A DNA stretch of 64,000 bases from assembly GCF_965363235.1 (NCBI RefSeq), contig NC_134850.1, positions 31,398,102 to 31,462,101 on the forward strand, read 5' to 3'. A program made the position numbers and the translations under genes. This document shows positions 56,106 to 64,000 of the stretch, piece by piece (the stretch's first letter is position 1; every line of letters begins with the position of its first letter). The stretch comes from Mytilus galloprovincialis. Its lineage: Eukaryota; Mollusca; Bivalvia; Mytilida; Mytilidae. The notes below the pieces were generated by a model that worked only from the letters and a program-made list of their open reading frames with translations, was not told the DNA's origin and searched no databases.

Positions 56106-56211
56106 GAGAATTGATAAGAAGTAGTGGATTCGTAAACGATAATCAACGAGCGACTTTAGACGCGATCGAGTTGATTATCGTTTTTGAATCCACTACTTCT
56201 TATCAATTCTC
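56106..56211. repeat. hairpin with 42-bp arms
   Basis: 56,106-56,147 (GAGAATTGATAAGAAGTAGTG, GATTCGTAAACGATAATCAAC) pairs with 56,170-56,211 with about two mismatches, leaving a ~22-bp loop rich in CpG (GAGCGACTTTAGACGCGATCGA). This is probably a small MITE. Confidence 0.85.
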
Positions 56212-57394
56212 TAGCTTAAACCATTTCTAGTAAAACGACTGTCTGAATCATGATCTGACAATGAATCAACGGAATTTCATAAAAATAATTTCGTATTTTG
56301 TCTTTTATATTCTCTAATAGCTGGAAATTATTACATCCACACGGTTCACATTCATATTTAACTTAATGTACCAGTCTTGTATTACAACTCCAGTTTCCGG
56401 TGCATGTCAAAACATGGAGGGAAACAAAATAGTGCATTTTTTCTGAATTTTTTTATGAACTCAATTTATTCTGTTATAGGTTTATGCTGAATTGAAACAT
56501 ATATATAGACTTTCAAAAAATCTTGCATCTTTTGGGGGATATCAATCTAGAAAAGTGGAAGGATATCATGTTTACTGGAAGTGGTGCAGCCTAGTAAAAA
56601 CAGCAAACAGAAAGTAGGAAAAAAAAGTTTTGACTTCAGGATTACGTAACTTTTCATTCTTCGTGGCATGACCCACTTTTTTTTCGATTAAATCACAATT
56701 TCATATTAGTACATACATGAAATGAATATGAATTTGTTTTTCTATGTAGCATTTTTTATTTTTAAAGATCAGCTGTTTTGCATGTAAGCCTATGGAGCAG
56801 TCAATTACAAGACTGCAACCTTAATATAAGTTCAATTTAACTTAAACGTGTTTTTATCTTCCCTTTTTAATACCAGATTATATATTTTTAAATAATTATT
56901 TCATTCTATATTTAATCATTACAAATAATCTGTATTGATTAGATTTTAGTATTTATACTTCATTCAAAAAGACATATAATTAATATACGAAATTTTTTTA
57001 ATCTTTTTTTTTAAGTTAATTTTTTTTAATTACCAACATTTAGAGGCCTTTTATATTAACATATATATTATTTAGCAACCTCATGAGCAAGTCTGTCGTC
57101 AAAATATTTCATTTGATTGAGTTCACAACACACATTCAAAATGAATAAAAACATTTTAAATCTCATTGAAGTGTAAATGTCATAGTAACACCACTTCTTT
57201 GTTTCTTCTAACTGTTTCCCTTTCATTATGTTTTGATTATTGTAACGTTATTACATTTGGCATCCATCGACAATCAGTTAATAAACCAGTAATATTTTGG
57301 TACTCATTCTGAAACCCAAGCAGAATTACTCTTGCTACAAATGTACAATATATATTTATGTCAATTTTGCAATGTTACATGTAAGTTGTTCATA

Positions 57395-57485
57395 GCCATG
57401 ATCGTCTAGTTGTTGGCTCCGTAAGACATAACTGTGATATTAACAGTGCAAAGTTCAAACCTAGTATCCGCAACGATTTTTTTTG
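57395..57485 (+). ncRNA. tRNA-like sequence with Pol III A and B boxes
   Basis: ATCGTCTAGTTGTTGGC is A-box-like, and 57,453-57,461 GTTCAAACC fits the B-box consensus GWTCRANNC 51 bp downstream. A T run follows at 57,478. The acceptor stem does not close clearly, so this is more likely a tRNA pseudogene or SINE head than a functional tRNA. Confidence 0.4.
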
Positions 57486-57992
57486 TAATGTTTTTCTCTA
57501 CGAAAATATTGTTTTTAATCTAAGAGGTATCTATATTTCATTTTTACTTTAGAGTTGACGATTTTGTTTCTGGTTTTTGTTTCTGATTTTACCATCAAAG
57601 ATGTAGTTTTACAGTCGTAGCTTATCACACTTTATTCACATTAGAGTCAGTAAAATGTTAATGTATATTTGGACCATTTATAATCAAACAAATACAAACT
57701 AAGTGATCATGGTATGATGTCATTTTAATACTAAAACTAAAAGTAAGCATTTGCTTTGATGAAAAGGGAAAGGCCTTGTACGGTAAACGTGTTAAGTATA
57801 ATGTGTACATGGATGTTTATTTTATCAAGGAATTGTACTAATAAGTAATATTAACAATTCCTTGGTTTTATATTCACTCAATCACCTGTGTTTATATATT
57901 TTATTAGATAACAAAAAGACAGAAATACAGTTTATTGACATGCATTGACAGATATACGCTATAAGAGTGATATTTAAATAATAATTTTTATC

Positions 57993-58085
57993 AGCACTCG
58001 TAGTCTAGTGGTATCATGCATAAACTCCAGACTCTACTGGCGAAAACACGCGCGAGTTCAAATCTTTCATTAGTCACTCGTTTTT
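57993..58085 (+). ncRNA. second tRNA-like sequence with Pol III boxes
   Basis: 58,001-58,011 TAGTCTAGTGG fits the A box TRGYNNARNNG exactly, and 58,056-58,064 GTTCAAATC fits the B box. The start CACTCGTAGTCTAGTGGTATC is very tRNA-like, but the 3' end (GTCACTCG) repeats the 5' strand instead of pairing with it. T runs follow at 58,081. Confidence 0.42.
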
Positions 58086-58309
58086 GAGAGGAATAACATA
58101 TCGTAAGTTAAAAGTTAAAAGTTATGATATAAGTTATCTTAAGTGAACATGGTGGTTAGTAGATTTTTGAAAAATAATCCACTGTTAGAACAATAGACTG
58201 ACGTCAGAGAAATGGGTTAAATGTATAGAAACATCATCATATGATTGTCAATAAGAATCAGACAACTCTCTGGTCAAGACCTAATGTCATTAATGAGTGC
58301 AACTTTATG

Positions 58310-58600
58310 CTTAAAGAGGGACGAAAGATACCAAAGGGAGCGTCAAACGCATAGATCGAAAATAAACTGACAACGCCATGGCTAAAAATAAAAAGACAAA
58401 CAGACAAATAATAGAATGACCTTTAACACGGAGCATTTGGCTTACACCGCATAGCATTCTCTTAAGCCCCAAAGGCTTCAAACATCCAGTGTAAAACAAC
58501 TCAAACGAGACAAAACAACATGATACAAATACAAAACAATAAACGAACAGCAAATATGATTTATACCAATAAACGACTACCACTAAATTCCAGATACTAA
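58310..58600. repeat. composite of family A tail and family B fragment
   Basis: 58,313-58,410 is family A (AAAGAGGGACGAAAGATACC, TGACAACGCCATGGCTAAAA). At about 58,418 it switches to family B (ACCTTTAACACGGAGCATTTG, ACACCGCATAGC, CGACTACCACTAAATTCCAGA). Confidence 0.7.
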
Positions 58601-59504
58601 GTATACTAACTGCTGCAATTATACTTTTTGAATAACTATCGTACTTTAAATAAAATATAAGATTATAAAGTATAAACTATCCATACTCCAAATGTCGTTC
58701 ATGTATGCATCTAATAAACATACAGCTTTCAATGTAAATCCTTGGCACATCGCATTATAAGTAATATAGGGTTATACATCGACCACTGAAAAACAATACA
58801 AATGAGAAAGACTGTGACTTGATATATAAATAGAATCATTATGATAAACGTAAAAAGGAATAGGAACTGAGCAACACACGAAAACCATTGTCTGAACCGC
58901 ATTTCCGTTATAACAGCGTAAAAGTAAAATAAAAAAAATACTGAACTCCGAGGAAAATTCAATCGTTAGCGTGAAATACCAACGCACTTTAGCAGGTTAC
59001 CTGATTGTACTTAACGACCATCGAATTTTAGTGTCTGACACCATCGCACTTTGGAGCCCTTCATATATAATGTAAACAGATACTTTTCTTGATAAAAAAA
59101 AACTTTCCAATGTGAATTACTTTGTGTCTATTACAGTTTTTGAAGAAAGATAGACACTACTTTGGAAATGAAATATTATATATAATTCAGAGGAAAAAAT
59201 CAAAGTTAAAAGACTTGTTTGATTAAAAGATTCATCCCCAAATATTAAGTTTATAAAGACGAAAGAAGAAAAGCAAATTAAAAAAAATATAGATATCAGA
59301 ATCAAAAAGGGAAGAAGCAGGTTGAAAAATATTTGACTTTCAAAATGATCATATGAAGAAAAAGCAACTTTAAGAAAACTGAAAAAATCTCATATTGGGA
59401 AAACATTATGATTAGAAAATAAAGATAATTTTGATAAGGCTAAGTAGTGTGTGAATATCCAAAGACAGAACAAATTTTCTAAGAAAAACAGATATTACAA
59501 AAAG

Positions 59505-59710
59505 TAAAATAACAAAAATACCGAACTCCAAGCAAAATTCAAAACGGAAAGTCTCTAATCAATTGGTTAAATCAAAAGCTTAAGCATTTCAAACGAAAAG
59601 AAAACAACTGTCATATTTCTGAGTGTGTACAGGCATTTTCTTATTTTTTATGTTGAAAATGGTGGATTAAACCTGGTTTCATATCTAGCTAAACCTCTCA
59701 CTGGTATGAT
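59505..59710 (+). repeat. interspersed repeat family D
   Basis: AAAATACCGAACTCCAAGC, TCAAAACGGAAAGTCTCTAA, AACAACTGTCATATTTCTGAG, ACAGGCATTTTCTTATT and AAAATGGTGGATTAAACCTG. Confidence 0.78.
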
Positions 59711-60003
59711 ATAAAATGATCATTTGAAGCAATCGAACTTTAAGAAAACTAAATAAATCTCATAAAAAAGAAAAATGATAATCTAATCAGGGCAAAACAA
59801 GGTAAAAAATATTGCGGTAAAATATTATTATAAGAAAATAAACATAATTTCAATGAGGCTAAGTAGTGCGTGAAAATGCAAAGACAGAACAATTTTCCAA
59901 ATGAAAACAAAACATTACAAAGAGTTTTTAGCACGAAGACTACCAAAGGAACACAATTTATATCAAAATCTATCGGAAAATTTCAATATTTAATCGAAGT
60001 TAA

Positions 60004-60955
60004 AGCCTCGGTCACACCTTAACGGATAGCTCGAACGGGTGGCTAACGGATAACTTTTTTTTAATCCGTTCATGTCCGTTAGACGTCCTTCCATATCCGT
60101 TGCATGTCCGTTTACCGTCCGTTTTATCCGTCGACGTCCATTTTGTCCGGTGGAAAATTTTTAGCATGTTGAAAACTTTGAACGGACGTCCAACGGATGA
60201 AATGTCCGCTGAACGTCCGGTAGTCGTCCGTTTTGTACGGTACTCGTCCGTTTCGTTTCCGTTTTGTATCCGTTACGTGTCCGTTATACATCCTTTGGAG
60301 GTCTGGCAGATAAATTCACCAATGGACTTCTAACGGACGTCTAACGGATAAAACGGATGTTGAACGAATGTGAAACGGACTTCTACCAGACGTATAACGG
60401 ATAAAACGGATGATGAACGGATCTGAAACGGACCAAGCCAATAAACAGTTTCGCGTCTGAAATGCCAATTAGATTTTTTAAGGTTCATGAATTTCTTATT
60501 ATTCATAATTGATCTTAGAGTAAGGGCACGTCTTCACAATCAAGCAGCTCTTATTCAGCCAGAAACTGCCCTTTGACGACATTTTGAAGAACAAACCAAA
60601 ACCAGTTACACAGAAACATTTTGCATATTTAGGCGATTTACATGTATTATTATTGTTGCCTTTAATTGTTCCGTATATCTTGTTCATCTGTTTTATCCGG
60701 TACGCTTCCGTTAGGTGTCCGTTTTATGTGGTACTCGTCCGTTGAATGTACGTTCGACATCCGTTTTGTCCGTTGCGTTTCCGTTTCTCGTACGTTGCAT
60801 ATCCGGTGTGTGTCCGTTATGCATTCGTTACGCGTCCGTTTTATTCGGTCAGTGCATCAAAGGACTCCCAAAGTATAACAATTTTGTCAACAGACAACTT
60901 TTATTTTCATCCGTTAGACGTCCGTTCGTGCTATCCAGTAAGGTGTGACCGAGGC
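60004..60955. mobile_element. foldback element of CCGTT-type units with terminal inverted repeats
   Basis: The ends AGCCTCGGTCACACCTTA (60,004) and TAAGGTGTGACCGAGGC (to 60,955) are exact inverted repeats, with TTAA adjacent to each (60,000-60,003 and 60,956-60,959). The interior is dominated by roughly 10-bp units such as GTCCGTT, TATCCGTT and TTTCCGTT at 60,050-60,300 and 60,690-60,930. The opposite strand form (AACGGAC, AACGGAT) fills 60,300-60,435, so internal arms can pair. No transposase is present. A TTAA duplication would suggest a piggyBac-type mobiliser, but that is inference. Confidence 0.75.
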
Positions 60956-61084
60956 TTAATACAGAGTTCAATTGTTGATGTTTTTTACGAATGCTGTATA
61001 AAGATTATATATCATTGTTTCAGGAATCATAGTTTTAGAACCTGAATCTTGATATTTAAGGAAACCTATATCTGCTCACAAGGA

Positions 61085-61515
61085 AGCTATTAAACCAAGA
61101 GTTCCAAATGGTGAAGTTGAAATCTTCCCTTCTTAAATTTTACGGACGCAATCACGAGTTGGTTGACCGTTATGGAATAACCGTTTCACAAATGATATCG
61201 GATATGTTCTTTACGTCGTTACTACAATCCCCTTCCCTTTCATGAATGTGACCTACCGAATTAGACTATTTACTGGATTTGTTATCACATAAGCAACACG
61301 ACGGGTGCCACATGTGGAGAAAGGTCTGCTTACCCTTCCGGAGCACCTGAGATCACCCCTAGTTTTTTGGTAGGGTTCGTGTTGTTTATTCTTTAGTTTT
61401 CTATGTTGTGTCATGTGTACTATTTTTGTCTTTTTCATTTTTAGCCATGGCGTTGTCAGTTTGTTTTAGACTTATGAATTTGACTGTCCCTTTGTATCTT
61501 CCGTCCCTCTTTTAT
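61085..61515 (+). mobile_element. 3' end of family A retroelement (plus orientation)
   Basis: VKLKSSLLKFYGRNHELVDRYG (61,113-61,178 in frame) is followed by a stop and the full 3' region (CACCTGAGATCACCCCTAG, TTTTTAGCCATGGCGTTGTC, TCCGTCCCTCTTTTA). It is the same structure as 98-719 on the other strand and is truncated further toward the 5' side. Confidence 0.65.
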
Positions 61516-61881
61516 TTTACATCTTCTAATTGTCAACGTTCTTCGTGTAATATATAATTGGTTAAAATGGACAATAACCTAATGACACCTAAAGGTTTTT
61601 TAAAAAAAAGGAAAAGATTTGAACAGTTTCGAAACCTGCTTTCTTTGTTGTATCGAACACAACAAAGTAGAAAACTCAAAATCTTCTGTTGGCAACATCC
61701 AGCTCCTTAGTTTGGCGAACACGTGTCATTCATTTCAAATAGATGCAATGGTAGACTTTTCCTTAATCTCTCTGCACATATTGTTAACTTGGATATGTAT
61801 GTAAACTCGAAGCTTAACTATTTTCTCTTAGGTGGTTAAATTTTCGGGTACGACGTGATATTAATGTTTTGTTAATTAGAT

Positions 61882-62045
61882 AAAGGCAACAGTAGTATTC
61901 CGATGTTCGAAATTCATATTACGATTGAGAAAAAACAAATCCGGGATACAAACTAACTAAGGTAAACATATCAACTATAAGAGGAAAACAACGGAACAAC
62001 AGAAATACTGAAGTGCAACAAAAGCAAAACGACATGCAAAAAGTA
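61882..62045 (+). repeat. interspersed repeat family E fragment
   Basis: AAGGCAACAGTAGTATTCCG, TGTTCGAAATTCATATTACG and AAACAAATCCGGGATACAAAC, joined directly to a family D copy at about 62,040. Confidence 0.7.
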
Positions 62046-62500
62046 AAATCACAAAAATACTGAACTTAGAGGAAAATCTAATCTGAAAGTCCATTATCAC
62101 ATGGCAAAATCAATTAACAAAATACAGCAAAAACGAATGGACAAGAACTGTCCATATTCCTGACTTGGTACATGCATTTTCAAATGTAGAAAATGGTGGA
62201 TTAAACCTGGTTTTATAGCGCCAACCCTCTCACTTTGATGACAGTCTCATCAAACTCCGTTATATTTACAATGATGGGTGAACTAAACAGACATAATAAA
62301 TAAAATAGTCAAAATACAGCAGTCATCATCGTGTTATAATTTAACAGAACACAAAAAGATCTATCTACAAACACATTCATTGATTTGCGTGTCTGACGTG
62401 AGAAAATTTTAAACGTCACATATATTTGTCGTTCAATGTTTTTATAAACAATTTTAAAATTTCACATAAGCAATGTTAAAATTTTTCGAAAAACTATGGA
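62035..62500 (+). repeat. interspersed repeat family D, long copy
   Basis: Same extent as 43,730-44,190, including GTGTCTGACGTGAGAAAATT and the AAACAATTTTAAAATTTCAC end. Confidence 0.8.
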
Positions 62501-62509
62501 TTTTCTTAT

Positions 62510-62690
62510 CCCAGGCATAGATTACCTTAGTCGTATTTGGCACAACTTTTTGGAATTTTGGATCCTCAATGCTCTTCCTTTGTACTTGTTTGTGGCTTTA
62601 TAAATATTTTGATATGAGCGTCACTGATGAGTCTTGTGTAGACGAAACGCGCGTCTGGCGTACTAAATTATAATCCTGGTACCTTTGATA
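62510..62690 (+). repeat. interspersed repeat family C, near-complete
   Basis: GGATCCTCAATGCTCTTCC, GAGCGTCACTGATGAGTC, GACGAAACGCGCGTCTGGCG and ATCCTGGTACCTTTGATAA. Confidence 0.8.
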
Positions 62691-62924
62691 AATAATTATA
62701 GCATATAGAAACACACACAGAAACGAACTATAAGATAACAACTGCCATTTCTGACTTGGTACTGGACAGGGACATTTACATTTGTATTAGAAACATTAAG
62801 CTGGCATGGGGTAATAATTTGAATAGTTGACTCTCTGTGGAACGCACAAACACACATATATTTTTAAGAATTCATTGTTCATTCTTAAGATAATTCGTTT
62901 AATAGTTACGTCATACCACCACAT

Positions 62925-64000
62925 TATTGTTGGCTGTTTGTTGCCATATTGTAGACAATTAGTTACCATATTTCTGGCCGTTTATAACCAGATTGTTGGC
63001 CGTTTGTAAACACATTATTGGCTGTTCGTTTCCATACCGTTGGCTGTTTGTTACTTCAATGTTGTTGGATGTTTATTACTTCATTATTGGGTATGTGTTA
63101 TCTGGTTGTTTGTTAGTACATTGCTGGTTGTTTGTTACGTATACGACGTTCTTATCGGTAAGTTACCACATTGTTGGCTGTTTTTTAAAATACATTGTTG
63201 ACTGTTTGTTACCACATTGTTGACTGTGTAATCCCATTGTTGATTGTGTGTTACCACATTGTTGATTGTGTGTTACCACATTGTTGGCTTTTGTAACTAC
63301 ATCATTGACTGTTTTACCCCATTGTTGGTTGTGTGTTACCATATCGTTGACTGTTTTACCCATTGTTGGTTGTGCTACCACATTGGTGACTGTTTGTTAC
63401 CAGATTGTTGACTTTTTTACCCCATTGTTGGTTGTGTTACCATATTGTTGACTGTTTGTTACCACATTGTTGACTGTTTTACCCCATTGTTGGTTGTTTG
63501 TTAACACATTGTTGACTGTTTTACCCCATTGTTGGTTGTGTGTTACCACATTGGGGACTGTTTGTTACCACATTGTTGACTGTTTTACCCCATTGTTGGT
63601 TGTGTTACCATATTGTTGACTGTTTGTTACTAAATTGTTGATTGTGTTACCCCATTGTTGGTTGTTTGTTACCACATTGTTGACTATTTTACCGTATTGT
63701 TGGTTGTGTGTTACCACATTGTTGACTGTTTGTTACCACATTGTTGACTGTTTTACCCCACTGTTGGTTGTGTGTTACCACATTGGTGACTGTTTGTTAC
63801 CACATTGTTGACCGTTTTACCCCATTGTTGGTTGTGTTACCATATTGTTGACTGTTTGTTACCACATTTTTGACTGTGTTACCCCATTGTTGTTTTTTTT
63901 TACCACATTGTTGACTGTTTTACCCCATTGTTGGTTGTGTGTTACCACATTGTTGACTGTTTGTTACCACATTGTTGACTGTGTTACCCCATTGTTGGTT
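62925..64000. repeat. minisatellite of ~20-22-bp TTACCACATTGTTGACTGTT units, open at window end
   Basis: Units alternate between TTACCACATTGTTGACTGTT(TG) and TTACCCCATTGTTGGTTGTG, giving a higher-order period of about 40-60 bp. The array is diverged at 62,925-63,160 and becomes homogeneous towards 64,000, where it runs off the window. All reading frames here are products of the repeat. Confidence 0.93.

Larger units (their letters stand above)
55681..59060. mobile_element. region bounded by inverted TAAAGTGCGATGG clusters, possible DNA transposon
   Basis: The left end has two TAAAGTGCGATGG copies (55,687 and 55,725) around a variant. The right end on the minus strand has CAAAGTGCGATGG near 59,053, TAAAATTCGATGG near 59,030 and TAAAGTGCGTTGG near 58,992. 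TATA-containing sequence abuts both sides. The interior is a mixture (hairpin, tRNA-like units, family A/B/D pieces) with no recognised transposase, so the two clusters could also be independent repeats. Confidence 0.4.

Noticed and set aside
58001..58064. Functional tRNA gene
   Set aside because: The boxes are good, but the 5' and 3' ends do not form an acceptor stem, so I list it only as tRNA-like.
60100..61045. Several overlapping plus-strand frames of 70-99 codons
   Set aside because: They lie within the CCGTT foldback element and are low-complexity by-products of its decamer units.
63163..63451. Open frames in the right-edge minisatellite
   Set aside because: Repeat-encoded in several frames on both strands at once, with no gene features.

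Overview
The window is an AT-rich, repeat-dense piece of animal nuclear DNA, most likely from a bivalve mollusc and probably a mussel (Mytilus-like). I infer this from GT-AG introns, AATAAA signals, a Tx1/L1-type LINE, a pogo-type DNA transposon, an intron-containing Crypton-type recombinase, and several short interspersed families that I associate with mussel genomes. No database search was possible. Most open frames here are chance frames in repeats.

Layout. 1-7.75 kb: a ~290-bp tandem satellite cut by a retroelement 3' end, then a 5'-truncated, decayed LINE (minus strand, about 4.04-7.14 kb). 7.9-12.3 kb: local tandem duplications carrying interspersed repeats. 12,323-15,935: a complete but inactive pogo/Tigger-like transposon with matching terminal inverted repeats and a TA target duplication. 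16.7-29.4 kb and 35.6-49.4 kb: two diverged copies of a >12-kb block. Each copy holds one minus-strand gene for a small secreted protein. The window then continues through mixed repeats, MITE-like palindromes, a hAT-like element, tRNA-like sequences and a foldback element of CCGTT units, and ends in a minisatellite (about 62.9-64.0 kb) that runs past the edge.

The main genes are two paralogs, each reconstructed here from three coding exons: CDS 22,367-17,868 (127 aa) and 46,549-39,609 (140 aa). Both encode a signal peptide, an acidic linker and a glycine-rich block (exon 1), an Ala/Pro block (exon 2) and a Val/Thr/Pro tail ending PTTT (exon 3). All coding introns are phase 1. A conserved TATA box and short leader exon lie about 6.3 kb and 2.1 kb upstream, at the same 48-bp spacing in both copies. 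The architecture resembles silk-like or shell/byssus matrix proteins, but I cannot name the family.

Inside the leader intron of the first paralog, on the opposite strand, sits an intact three-exon tyrosine-recombinase gene (23,333-25,952, 479 aa) with the R, HxxR, H and Y catalytic residues at canonical spacing. It is of the Crypton/KIAA1958 (DUF3504) type. The second paralog has no equivalent. Comparing the two blocks shows several other mobile elements as present in one copy and absent from the other, so the relative timing of insertions can be read from this window.
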